Below are positions 5,741-13,267 of a DNA stretch of 21,859 nt, in pieces (positions within the stretch are counted from its first letter, which is position 1; the number at the start of each line of letters is the position of its first letter). Under the pieces are notes generated by a model. It was given only the letters and a program-made list of their open reading frames with translations. It did not search any database and had not been told where the DNA came from. The stretch is from Clostridia bacterium BRH_c25 (lineage in GTDB: Bacteria; Bacillota_A; Clostridia; Lutisporales; Lutisporaceae): positions 1-21,859 of the forward strand of contig LOES01000057.1 in NCBI GenBank assembly GCA_001515955.1, given 5' to 3'. Made by a program: the position numbers and the translations under genes.

Positions 5741-5781
5741 CAGAGGCTAAATCATATTGAATTTAGCCTCTGTTGTTTTTT
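5741..5781 (+). terminator. riboswitch-controlled intrinsic terminator
   Basis: A perfect 12-bp stem CAGAGGCTAAAT/ATTTAGCCTCTG (5741-5752 and 5761-5772) with an 8-nt loop is followed by TTGTTTTTT. It lies between the glycine aptamer and the first gene and is the evident expression platform. Its outer bases CAGAGG and CCTCTG duplicate or resemble the two strands of aptamer P1, giving a route to mutually exclusive folding. A second inverted repeat, GGATTTTAA/TTAAAATCC (5694-5702 and 5727-5735), bridges aptamer and terminator. Confidence 0.88.
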
Positions 5782-5819
5782 CCGGAGCGAAATTTATAAA
5801 AAGGAAGGGGGAAAGGAGC

Positions 5820-6089
5820 ATGAGAGCATTTGTAACTGTCATTGGCGGTGATAAGGTCGGTATCATCCATGATGTTACCACCGTATTCAAAGAAACCAAT
5901 GTCAATGTTCTGGACATGAATCAAACCATCATGGGGGGTGTTTTTACCATGATCGTACTGGTGGATCTGGAGAAAATGAATACCGATTTCCAGGGTCTGA
6001 AGGGTAAACTGGAAGAGACAGGGCAACAGCTGGCAGTCTCTATAAGGATTCAGCGGGAAGATATTTTTAATTCCATGCACAAAATTTAA
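5820..6089 (+). CDS. ACT-domain protein, UPF0237 family
   Basis: The start is ATG 5820 after GAAAGGAGC, giving 89 aa; the longer frame would begin inside the terminator. The whole protein is one ACT domain. [20 protein letters not shown] has the beta strand and the Gly-Asp-x-x-Gly ligand turn, [20 protein letters not shown] follows, and a final helix and strand run through residue 80. ACT domains bind amino acids, and GcvR-like relatives sense glycine. This family is almost always encoded next to UPF0210, as here 17 nt downstream. With a glycine riboswitch in front, an amino-acid-sensing subunit for its partner is a reasonable inference; no reaction is known. Confidence 0.9.
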   Translation: MRAFVTVIGGDKVGIIHDVTTVFKETNVNVLDMNQTIMGGVFTMIVLVDLEKMNTDFQGLKGKLEETGQQLAVSIRIQREDIFNSMHKI

Positions 6090-6106
6090 TCTGGGGGATA
6101 ACACAT

Positions 6107-7465
6107 ATGATTAATTTCCAAAACATCCTGGAGACCATCACAATGATTGATAGAGAAAAGCTGGATATACGGACCATCACTATGGGCATATCCCTTCTGG
6201 ATTGCTGCGATAGTGACGGAGTCAGCTCCAGAAGAAAGATCTATGATAAAATTACACGTTATGCCGAAAATCTGGTCAAAGTCGGTGAAGATATAGAAAC
6301 AGAATTCGGTATTCCCATCATTAATAAGCGGGTCTCCGTTACACCCATTTCACTGGTTGCGCAATCATGCAGCGATAATAACTACGTTGCTTTTGCCGAG
6401 ATACTGGATAAAGCGGCTGATACCCTCGGAATCAATTTCATCGGGGGATTTTCCGCTCTTGTACAGAAAGGCTATTCAAAAGGAGACCGGATTCTTCTGG
6501 ATTCTATACCGGAGGCTTTGGCTGCCACAAAAACCGTCTGTTCCTCAGTCAATGTGGGATGTACAAAATCAGGAATCAATATGAATGCTGTCCGGGATAT
6601 GGGTGAGATCATTAAAAGGACTGCATGGCTTACAAGGGAGCAGGAGAGTATCGGCTGCGCCAAGCTGGTGGTCTTCGCCAATGCCGTAGAGGATAACCCT
6701 TTTATGGCAGGAGCCTTCCACGGTGTCGGAGAAGCCGAGTGCGTCATCAATGTCGGCGTCAGCGGACCCGGCGTGGTGAAGGCTGCCCTGGAAAGCTTGA
6801 AAGGAGAAAGCTTTGATGTGATTGCGGAGACCATCAAACGGACTGCCTTTAAGATTACAAGAGTCGGACAGCTGATTGCCCACGAAGCTTCCGCCCGCCT
6901 GAGCGTCCCCTTCGGCATCGTCGACCTTTCCCTGGCGCCTACACCGGCAGTGGGTGACAGCGTGGCCCGCATCCTGGAGGAAATGGGCTTGGAAGCTTGT
7001 GGATGCCACGGTACCACAGCCGCTCTGGCGCTGCTAAATGATGCCGTAAAAAAAGGCGGTGTCATGGCATCCTGCCATGTAGGCGGGCTCAGCGGCGCCT
7101 TCATTCCCGTCAGCGAAGATGAGGGAATGATCGAAGCTGTCGGCAGCAGTGCCTTGAGCCTGGAAAAGCTGGAGGCTATGACCTGCGTTTGTTCTGTCGG
7201 CCTGGATATGATCGCCGTTCCCGGAGATACACCGGCTTCAACACTGTCTGCCATCATTGCGGATGAAGCGGCTATCGGTGTAATAAACAACAAAACCACC
7301 GGTGTCCGGATTATCCCCGTATATGGCAAGACAGTAGGTGATCATGCCGAGTTCGGCGGCCTCCTGGGAAGATCGCCGATCATGGCGGTAAGTCGCTATT
7401 CCAGCGAGGCTTTTATCAGTCGCGGCGGCAGAATACCCGCACCTATCCACAGCTTTAAAAATTAG
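6107..7465 (+). CDS. UPF0210/DUF711 (PFL-like fold) protein
   Basis: This 452-aa protein has the full family length. It starts [20 protein letters not shown] and continues [14 protein letters not shown], as usual. A middle section includes [17 protein letters not shown] (about 111-127), [15 protein letters not shown] (about 148-162) and [15 protein letters not shown] (about 197-211). The C-terminal part has [18 protein letters not shown] and [19 protein letters not shown]. The family is structurally related to glycyl-radical enzymes, but its function is unestablished. A GGGGG ribosome site lies about 9 nt before the ATG. It is co-transcribed with the ACT protein and ends at a strong terminator. 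The glycine riboswitch implies that its activity is tied to glycine supply. Codons are GC-rich relative to the permease that follows. Confidence 0.92.
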   Translation: MINFQNILETITMIDREKLDIRTITMGISLLDCCDSDGVSSRRKIYDKITRYAENLVKVGEDIETEFGIPIINKRVSVTPISLVAQSCSDNNYVAFAEILDKAADTLGINFIGGFSALVQKGYSKGDRILLDSIPEALAATKTVCSSVNVGCTKSGINMNAVRDMGEIIKRTAWLTREQESIGCAKLVVFANAVEDNPFMAGAFHGVGEAECVINVGVSGPGVVKAALESLKGESFDVIAETIKRTAFKITRVGQLIAHEASARLSVPFGIVDLSLAPTPAVGDSVARILEEMGLEACGCHGTTAALALLNDAVKKGGVMASCHVGGLSGAFIPVSEDEGMIEAVGSSALSLEKLEAMTCVCSVGLDMIAVPGDTPASTLSAIIADEAAIGVINNKTTGVRIIPVYGKTVGDHAEFGGLLGRSPIMAVSRYSSEAFISRGGRIPAPIHSFKN

Positions 7466-7496
7466 TTGGATATATTGTACCGGGTACACATTTTCC

Positions 7497-7534
7497 AAAC
7501 CCCTCTTTCATAAAATAATTGGAAGGGGGGTTTT
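7497..7534 (+). terminator. operon terminator after UPF0210
   Basis: Arms 7497-7509 (AAACCCCTCTTTC) and 7521-7533 (GGAAGGGGGGTTT) pair over 13 positions with two G-U pairs and an 11-nt loop. The T run is partly inside the stem. It lies 32 nt after the UPF0210 stop. Confidence 0.75.
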
Positions 7535-7538
7535 ACAT

Positions 7539-7613
7539 ATGAATTTGAAACGTTGGCAAATCATTGGAACTATTTTTATCTTAATTGCAGGAACACTTCT
7601 GCATTTTACATAG
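7539..7613 (+). pseudogene. 24-aa remnant resembling the N-terminus of a DUF6512-type membrane protein
   Basis: The frame ATG-TAG encodes MNLKRWQIIGTIFILIAGTL followed by LHFT. The pattern WxIIGxxFxxIxGTLLHF looks like the first membrane helix of DUF6512-type proteins, which normally run on for well over 100 residues. Nothing further is encoded here and a terminator follows 21 nt later. The GGAAGGGGGG before the ATG is a possible ribosome site but also the 3' arm of the preceding terminator. It may be a gene relic, a genuine micro-membrane protein, or chance. The family resemblance is from memory. Confidence 0.4.
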
Positions 7614-7634
7614 TAATAAAAATAAATGCAAAGA

Positions 7635-7668
7635 AAAAACTCTACTATAAAAGAATAGCAGAGTTTTT
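7635..7668. terminator. bidirectional terminator between convergent genes
   Basis: AAAAACTCTACTAT (7635-7648) and ATAGCAGAGTTTTT (7655-7668) pair with one mismatch, leaving A runs on one side and T runs on the other, so it can stop transcription on both strands. It separates the plus-strand UPF0210 operon from the minus-strand permease. Confidence 0.8.
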
Positions 7669-7766
7669 CAATGTAATATATTATCGCATGAGATACTTTT
7701 TTGTCTAAGCTTGGATTATTTTCGGTTCCATTGCTTTTTAGACAGCCGAGGCTCACCCGGTTATAT

Positions 7767-9101
7767 CTAGTTCTTGGCACCTTTAGATGCTTTTGTTTTT
7801 TCATTTACATCATCTTTAGGGAGTATTACATTAAGTATTAGAGCTACCATTGATGCTATAACTATACCTGATCCGCCAAATAATAACTTTACCCACTCCG
7901 GCATAAATGTAAGTACTTCCGGCACAGAACCCAGACCAAAACCTAGTCCTAAAGCTATAGCAACAATCATACCGTTTCTCCCATCAAGGGGCTCTTGAAC
8001 TAATAGATTAATTCCACTTATAGCAATCATTGAAAACATTATTATTGCTGCTCCACCCAGAACACTTGCAGGCATAATTGAAACTATTGCCCCAAGCTTC
8101 GGGAAAAATCCTGCGAGAATTAAGAATATGGCACCTGTTGCTATTGCAAATCTGTTTACAACACCTGTAATGCCGACTAATCCAACATTTTGGCTAAAGG
8201 ATGTATTTGGCAGAACTCCAAACAAAGCTGCAAAACTGCTTCCAATTCCATCTGCGATTACCCCTCCGGATAATTCCTTGTCAGTTGCATCTCTTTTAAG
8301 TCCTCCCATAGTAATACCTGAAATATCACCTACAGTTTCTACTGCTGTTACAATATACATAATCATCATTGCAAAAATAGCATCCCAGTGGAAGGATAGA
8401 CCAAACTTAAACGGAACAGGCACGCTGAACCATCCGGCAGCCCTAACTACGTCAAAATTCACTTTTCCCATTGGAATTGCAACAATATATCCTACTATAA
8501 TACCGATAAGAATAGCAGACATGCTTGAAAAGCCTTTTGTAAATTGTTTGAATATAAGTATTGTTATTAAAACGATGAATCCCAAGATGAGATTTGATGG
8601 TGATCCAAGATCTGCAGCACCTACTCCTCCACCAAAATACTTTACTCCTATGGGAATAAGTGAAAGACCTATTGCAAGTACTACTGTTCCTGTTACCAGC
8701 GGTGGAAAATATTTCCTTAAAGGCTTTAAGAAGAGACCTAATACTGCTTCAAATAATCCCCCTATAAGAGATGCTCCAAGAATTCCTGAAAGACCATATC
8801 TGGCTCCTATTGACAGGCAAGTTGGTAAGAAACCGGAGCTTGTTCCCATTACTATCGGAAGCTTTCCTCCTATTCTCCCCAAAGGATAAAGTTGAACTAA
8901 TGTAACAATTCCGGCTACAAACATTGCAGCTTGGAGTAAAAGAGTCTTTTCTTCCACAGGAATTTTAAGTGCCGCTGCGATAATTATGATTGGCGTAATG
9001 TTTCCTGCAAACATAGCTAATACATGCTGTATACCCAAAGGTACTGATTGCCCTAAAGGCGGCATCCCGTCTAACTCTGTTACTTTTGCTTTTACATTCA
9101 T
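7767..9101 (-). CDS. NCS2-family nucleobase permease (xanthine/uric acid/uracil type)
   Basis: I choose ATG 9099-9101 behind GGGAGGAATTCAG, giving 444 aa, as usual for NCS2 carriers. QSVPLGIQHVLAMFAGNITP (about 18-37) carries the family QH motif on helix 1. TAVETVGDISGITMGGLKRD holds the central ETVGDISG motif with the substrate-binding Glu. FGVLPNTSFSQNVGLVGITG is the second signature, in the xanthine/urate-like PNTxFSQNVG form. About 12-14 hydrophobic segments are visible. It imports a purine or pyrimidine base with a cation. It is a single gene, ending at a bidirectional terminator. I found no purine riboswitch in the leader. Its codons favour ATA and A/T endings, unlike the GC-ending UPF0210 neighbour, which may indicate separate ancestry. 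Confidence 0.88.
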   Translation of the reverse strand: MNVKAKVTELDGMPPLGQSVPLGIQHVLAMFAGNITPIIIIAAALKIPVEEKTLLLQAAMFVAGIVTLVQLYPLGRIGGKLPIVMGTSSGFLPTCLSIGARYGLSGILGASLIGGLFEAVLGLFLKPLRKYFPPLVTGTVVLAIGLSLIPIGVKYFGGGVGAADLGSPSNLILGFIVLITILIFKQFTKGFSSMSAILIGIIVGYIVAIPMGKVNFDVVRAAGWFSVPVPFKFGLSFHWDAIFAMMIMYIVTAVETVGDISGITMGGLKRDATDKELSGGVIADGIGSSFAALFGVLPNTSFSQNVGLVGITGVVNRFAIATGAIFLILAGFFPKLGAIVSIMPASVLGGAAIIMFSMIAISGINLLVQEPLDGRNGMIVAIALGLGFGLGSVPEVLTFMPEWVKLLFGGSGIVIASMVALILNVILPKDDVNEKTKASKGAKN

Positions 9102-9278
9102 CTGAATTCCTCCCACCACATATTAATTTATATTTATTTAATTAAATAAATACCACAATTTATAAGGGTTAGTGCAGGGCTTATCTTTCACAGCCTCCGA
9201 GGTCATAGCAGATTAACTTATATTATTTTTCTAATCCTGAAAATTTGTATCTATTGTAGTTATTTCTTCCAATATTGT

Positions 9279-9292
9279 ATTGATTAATCAAT
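9279..9292. promoter_or_regulatory. 14-bp perfect palindrome upstream of the permease
   Basis: ATTGATTAATCAAT is self-complementary and lies about 180 bp before the permease ATG. A weak promoter-like pair (TTGGAA, 17 nt, TACAAA on the minus strand) follows it. It could be an operator, but A/T-rich palindromes arise easily. Confidence 0.3.
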
Positions 9293-9470
9293 CAATTTTT
9301 ACGCCAAGTATTGCTTGCGTTATTTTCTCGTAAAATATATATACACTATATGTATCTCCTATAATATCATAAATCGCTTAAATTGTGAATATAACTTTGG
9401 AGAATGTTTTGAATGTTTCGATAGTTATGTTGACTGCTTTTTCACAAAGCTTTTATCCACAGCAGGCAAA

Positions 9471-9507
9471 ACGTCCCCGCAATACAGACACGCATACACG
9501 GGGACGT
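9471..9507. repeat. GGGGACGT inverted repeat (REP-like hairpin or terminator)
   Basis: ACGTCCCCG (9471-9479) and CGGGGACGT (9499-9507) are perfect 9-bp arms around 19 nt. It lies downstream of the long minus-strand operon, with TTTT-like bases after the stem on that strand, so it may help terminate it. The GGGGACG core resembles small dispersed REP-type hairpins seen in clostridia; only one copy is in this window. Confidence 0.5.
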
Positions 9508-9565
9508 AAATATTTTTACAGTTCATTCCCTATTAGGATCCTTTGCCCACTTTAAGGGATTCGAT

Positions 9566-9594
9566 AGCCCTCTGATAGAGGTCCCCCGAGGGCT
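9566..9594 (-). terminator. hairpin just after the corrinoid-activation operon
   Basis: AGCCCTC (9566-9572) and GAGGGCT (9588-9594) are perfect 7-bp arms with a C-rich loop, 33 nt past the stop of the last gene. No T run follows, so it is more likely an RNA 3'-end stabiliser or a weak terminator acting with the 9471-9507 hairpin. Confidence 0.4.
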
Positions 9595-9626
9595 CAAGGT
9601 GAATAATAAGGTTCTCCTTTATGCTC

Positions 9627-11585
9627 TTACCATTTTGGTCTACCAATAGCTGTCAAGTCTATTATACTCTCTAAATACAGTCGTTCTTCACGGCCATAAT
9701 TTGCTTGGATATACCGGTCTTCCTGATCTACAATTATCTGATAATCCTCTAAAGCTGCATTCCCTATTATTATTGAAAGATGTTCCTTTCCTGCTAAAAC
9801 AGCATAGTCCTTGGCTTCTTCCAGGGTAGGGAAGGTTTTTCTCTCCCAAGGAGCATGCAGGATTACTCCCCCTTCAGTAAGTGGCTTCAGTATGATTTTT
9901 ATTTTCTCCACAATTCTCCCTGTGGCTGCACCAATGGCATTTGCTACTTCGGCATTCTCTGTGATCACCAATGCTGCGTTCAATTTATCTGCAACCATTG
10001 GCAAATAGGCCTTCACAGGAGCTCCGATAGCTATAATGGGATATTTGAGAGTTATATTACAATCAAACAATTCTGAATCAGAGGATTTAAGAAATCTGGA
10101 AACAAAATAGTCTTTTACTGCACTCTCTCCTTCGGAAACAGATACACCTTCGTGATTAAGCAGGCTTTCAAATACCACAGTACTTAATTGACCTGCCATC
10201 CTATCCATTACCAGATCAATTGTATCTTCAGGGGTCATACCCATTCTTTCTGCCAGAATACTGACTCCGTGCTTGGCAGCCGCTGTATTCCAATGGTTAT
10301 ATATCCCCTTCGCATGAAGAATATCTGTTGGTGTTATAGATATTCTGGACAGAATTCCCATATTCACCAGCCGCTGAAGATTAATAACACTTCTTTGTTT
10401 TTTCAGTGCCTTTAAAATGAAGCGTAAAGAATGGGGCTCTGATTCTAGAAGCTCTATAACCAGCTTCTCCGCATCGCCCAGATTATTATGAGATGGAATT
10501 CTTGTAAGGACAAAGCAATCCGCAAACTGGGTACTGTTTTTTATCCGTCCATACTCTGCCTGCTCCTCCAATTCCTTAACCAGGTGTGGATATTGGCCGG
10601 CCATAACTGCCAAGGGCCATACCTTCTGGGGGCCGATATGCAGTGACATGTCACGTCCAATATATATTTGACTGTCTCCACCGATACCGTAGGTATAAAT
10701 CTTCGCAGCCTCTACTCTTGTCAACCACCCGCCTACAGTTGCCCCTTCCTGGCTGATAAGCGGCACACCCTTCTGCAAGATTGCAATATCCGTAGTTGTT
10801 CCGCCCATATCAAGGACAATAGCTTCCGAAAAGCCTGTCAGGGCAGTTCCTCCGACAATGCTGGCCGCCGGGCCTGAAAGGATTGTATCAATGGGTTTTT
10901 CTACAGTCATTGCTTCACTCATCAGGGTCCCGTCGCCTTTTACAATCATCAGCGGCGCATCAATATCAAGCTCCTTCATGACTTCCTTTACCGATTCAAT
11001 CAGGCCGGTGATGATAGGTATAAGCTTAGCATTCAGCACAGCTGTAACCGAACGCTCATAAAAGCCTAAGCTTGTTGTAAGCTGATGAGCACATACAATG
11101 GGAACCTGCATTCTCTTCTGGATGATTTTTTTTGCTATGTTTTCGTGCTCGGGATTCCGGATACTAAAATAACCTGATATTGCAATAGCATCAGCTTTTC
11201 CCCGGAAATATTCAATTGCTTCGTATAACCCATCTATATTAAGCTCCACTACGGGATTTCCCTTTACGTCATGCCCGCCGCCTATGGCTCTGCAAAGCTG
11301 CGTCGGCATATCCGGCATGGGTTCATGCCCGATCAATAATAACCCTGCCTCACAGCCTCTACCTTCAACAATGGTGTTGGTTGCCAGGGTTGTAGATAAG
11401 GATACCCCTTTTATTTCTTTGTTATTACTATGCTTCAGGTTATTAATGGCACTGCATATTCCTATGGCCAGATCTCCATACGTAGTAAGCGCTTTGGCCT
11501 TGGCCTTAACCTTTTGTGTTTCAATATCTAGTAATACAGCATCTGTATATGTACCTCCCGTATCAATCCCCAATATATATCCCAA
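9627..11585 (-). CDS. hydantoinase/oxoprolinase-family protein (HyuA-like)
   Basis: The start is TTG 11583-11585 after GAGAGGAGAGAAGGCAT, placing LGIDTGGTYTDAVLLD (about 5-20) at the N-terminus as the family requires. This is the ATP-binding phosphate-1 motif of an ASKHA-fold protein. Residues 160-250 match the hydantoinase A core (SLGFYERSVTAVLNAKLIPI, VKGDGTLMS, ILSGPAASIVGG), and LDMGGTTTDIAIL (258-270) is the second phosphate motif. At 652 aa the length is normal for the stand-alone family found in corrinoid methyltransferase clusters. Classical relatives use ATP to open N-methylhydantoin or oxoproline. In this setting, with a RACo-like activator and a MetH-activation protein, an ATP-driven role in corrinoid reactivation or in handling a ring amide is equally possible. 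It is the last gene of the operon. Confidence 0.88.
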   Translation of the reverse strand: MGYILGIDTGGTYTDAVLLDIETQKVKAKAKALTTYGDLAIGICSAINNLKHSNNKEIKGVSLSTTLATNTIVEGRGCEAGLLLIGHEPMPDMPTQLCRAIGGGHDVKGNPVVELNIDGLYEAIEYFRGKADAIAISGYFSIRNPEHENIAKKIIQKRMQVPIVCAHQLTTSLGFYERSVTAVLNAKLIPIITGLIESVKEVMKELDIDAPLMIVKGDGTLMSEAMTVEKPIDTILSGPAASIVGGTALTGFSEAIVLDMGGTTTDIAILQKGVPLISQEGATVGGWLTRVEAAKIYTYGIGGDSQIYIGRDMSLHIGPQKVWPLAVMAGQYPHLVKELEEQAEYGRIKNSTQFADCFVLTRIPSHNNLGDAEKLVIELLESEPHSLRFILKALKKQRSVINLQRLVNMGILSRISITPTDILHAKGIYNHWNTAAAKHGVSILAERMGMTPEDTIDLVMDRMAGQLSTVVFESLLNHEGVSVSEGESAVKDYFVSRFLKSSDSELFDCNITLKYPIIAIGAPVKAYLPMVADKLNAALVITENAEVANAIGAATGRIVEKIKIILKPLTEGGVILHAPWERKTFPTLEEAKDYAVLAGKEHLSIIIGNAALEDYQIIVDQEDRYIQANYGREERLYLESIIDLTAIGRPKW

Positions 11586-11618
11586 ATGCCTTCTCTCCTC
11601 TCTGTGTTATCATCATTA

Positions 11619-12290
11619 CTATTTCTCACAGGTACATGGGCTATAGTCACTTACTCTGCTTGGACAATCAGGTCTTTGACATAGCTGACAGTTTTCAAAC
11701 TTTATTTCTTTTGAAAACCAGATACCTGATACGGATTTTACAGGAATCATGAGATAACAATCCGTCAGAATTATTCCTACCTGTGCTTCTCTGCCTTTAA
11801 AGAGCTGAAACAGATTTTTTTGCTCTGACAAAGGCCAGTCTGCCAGTGATCCGGGATTCATCTTTGAAATATGCTCCATACCGTTGTCCTTCATTATTTT
11901 TCTGTAGACTGCTTCACCTGCAGTTTTACAGGCCAGCTGCTGAAGTATGTCCACGGTAAAAGCATCCAGCATATCCTCTTTGCATTTAGCCCATTCTGCC
12001 AGTTCTGCACCGCAGGTAGCCAGGAAAGGAAATAACTTCTGGGCATCACCGATATTTGCACATAAAATCCTGCTTGAAAATTTGACACCTTCGACGACAA
12101 TAAAATCATTGCCTTTTTCTTCAATATATGCAGTATTGAATATAGCTTTTGGCTTTCCTATGCTCTCAGCTTCCTTCGCCAGCTCAATTACTCTTTCTGC
12201 ATATTCGCTGTCCTGCTTCATTTTTAATCTTGTGAACAACTGCTCCAGATTCACCTTAAAGGGAATTTCATTCAAAATAGTCGGTTCCAT
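11619..12290 (-). CDS. vitamin B12-dependent methionine-synthase activation-domain protein
   Basis: I choose ATG 12288-12290, 9 nt after AGGAGG; the upstream ATG at 12299 abuts that site and is too close. The 223-aa product is a stand-alone version of the MetH reactivation domain. MNPGSLADWPLSEQ (144-157) is the SPGYxDWP-like S-adenosylmethionine-binding motif and ILTDCYLMIPVKSVSGI (174-190) the second conserved segment. A C-terminal Cys cluster (Cys201, 204, 209, 219, 221) follows and could hold a metal or Fe-S centre. Such proteins occur in corrinoid methyltransferase operons and probably help restore oxidised Co(II) to Co(I). It is 13 nt after the CobW-like gene. Confidence 0.88.
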   Translation of the reverse strand: MEPTILNEIPFKVNLEQLFTRLKMKQDSEYAERVIELAKEAESIGKPKAIFNTAYIEEKGNDFIVVEGVKFSSRILCANIGDAQKLFPFLATCGAELAEWAKCKEDMLDAFTVDILQQLACKTAGEAVYRKIMKDNGMEHISKMNPGSLADWPLSEQKNLFQLFKGREAQVGIILTDCYLMIPVKSVSGIWFSKEIKFENCQLCQRPDCPSRVSDYSPCTCEK

Positions 12291-12303
12291 CCGCCTCATC
12301 CTC

Positions 12304-13242
12304 CTATCTCAGGGTTACTGCTTCCTTGAACAGAAGCTCCCAGTTCTCCGCTGTCTTCCTTATAACAGGCAATCCGACACTGGATATGATGACCAGGGTT
12401 GAAGGAGTCTCCTGCTTGTCAGCCGGTTTTATATCGACTATACCGCCTACTGTATCAATTTGATGCCAGCCTTCCTCCAGCAGGAAAAAGCCTTTGATCC
12501 GATAGGTGTATTTCGAAACCTCCTTCAGAAATTTCAGGAGCTTCTCTTTCTGAAAGACACCATCTGCTCTTAACGTCAGCGTATAAGGCCTGTTCCCGGG
12601 GACATTGATACTTTCCTTTTTTCCACAGCATGCTTTACTGAGTAAAAAACCCTTTTCTAAAAAATCATAGGATAACCGGCAATAGGATGTCTTCACAATT
12701 TGTGCATCGGGGTTATACATATGTATTTTCTCTTCGACTTCCGAAGTCTCTTCTTCCGTGATCAAGTCTGTCTTATTGATTATGATCAGGTCACTGCCTG
12801 TAATTTGTCTCTCAATTACCGTAAGCAGTTCCACCTGATCCAGAAAATGTACTCCGTCAACAACACATATAGCCCCTGCGTATTCATAGTATTTCCCTTT
12901 AATTTTCTCCACATTGCTCAATATGCTGTCAATATCGGAAGGATCCGACAGCCCGGAGCTTTCTACCAGCAAGAGCTCAATAGGCAGTTCAGCCAGGGAA
13001 ACCAGCCCCTCTGTAAAGGAGCCCTTCAAGCAGCTGCAGAATATGGAACCGTTGTTTATCTCCAGCATGTCGATGCCTTTCTTTTTTACCAGAGTACCAT
13101 CAATGCCGATTTTTCCAAACTCATTCATAATTATCCCGAGCTTCCTGTCTGCAAAATGCTCCATAAGTCCTTTTAAAAAAGTGGTTTTTCCAGACCCTAA
13201 AAATCCCGTTATCAAATATAATCGGATGCAATTATTTTCCAT
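12304..13242 (-). CDS. CobW/COG0523-family GTPase
   Basis: This 312-aa G3E GTPase has Walker A GFLGSGKTT (13-21), switch segment MNEFGKIGIDG (39-49), ESSG (94-97) and base-specificity NKTD (156-159). The usual metal motif CxCC is here FCSCL with Cys69 and Cys71, a variant typical of members beside corrinoid activators. The C-terminal CobW domain begins near 217 (RPYTLTLRADGVF) and contains RIKGFFLLEEGWHQIDTVGG. The family inserts or traffics metals or cofactors into target enzymes; here the likely client is a corrinoid protein or its activator. The ATG follows AAGGGATGGGAGCAT. Genes lie 25 nt upstream and 13 nt downstream in the same operon. Confidence 0.88.
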   Translation of the reverse strand: MENNCIRLYLITGFLGSGKTTFLKGLMEHFADRKLGIIMNEFGKIGIDGTLVKKKGIDMLEINNGSIFCSCLKGSFTEGLVSLAELPIELLLVESSGLSDPSDIDSILSNVEKIKGKYYEYAGAICVVDGVHFLDQVELLTVIERQITGSDLIIINKTDLITEEETSEVEEKIHMYNPDAQIVKTSYCRLSYDFLEKGFLLSKACCGKKESINVPGNRPYTLTLRADGVFQKEKLLKFLKEVSKYTYRIKGFFLLEEGWHQIDTVGGIVDIKPADKQETPSTLVIISSVGLPVIRKTAENWELLFKEAVTLR

Positions 13243-13267
13243 ATGCTCCCATCCCTTCTAATCATAT

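Larger units (their letters stand above)
9102..9626. other. about 525 bp without a supported gene, containing hairpins
   Basis: This gap holds the permease leader on the right-hand side of that gene and the tail of the corrinoid-activation operon. It contains an AT-rich leader, a 14-bp palindrome (9279-9292), a GGGGACGT hairpin (9471-9507) and another hairpin (9566-9594). A 64-codon frame at 9315-9509 has no ribosome site and no recognisable sequence. No riboswitch consensus was recognised. Confidence 0.6.

Noticed and set aside
6472..7329. 285-codon minus-strand open frame
   Set aside because: It is fully antisense to the UPF0210 gene and reads as low-complexity Ser/Ala/Pro with no ribosome site.
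8128..8889. 253-codon plus-strand open frame
   Set aside because: It is antisense to the NCS2 permease, has no ribosome site, and its Pro/Thr/Ile-rich sequence is a mirror of membrane codons.
9120..9320. Purine riboswitch expected before a xanthine-type permease
   Set aside because: I looked on the minus strand for the conserved loop and junction bases and did not find them; only short CCTC/GAGG and GGCT/AGCC pairs are present.
9315..9509. 64-codon plus-strand frame in the intergenic gap
   Set aside because: There is no ribosome site, the composition is AT-driven, and its end runs through the GGGGACGT hairpin.
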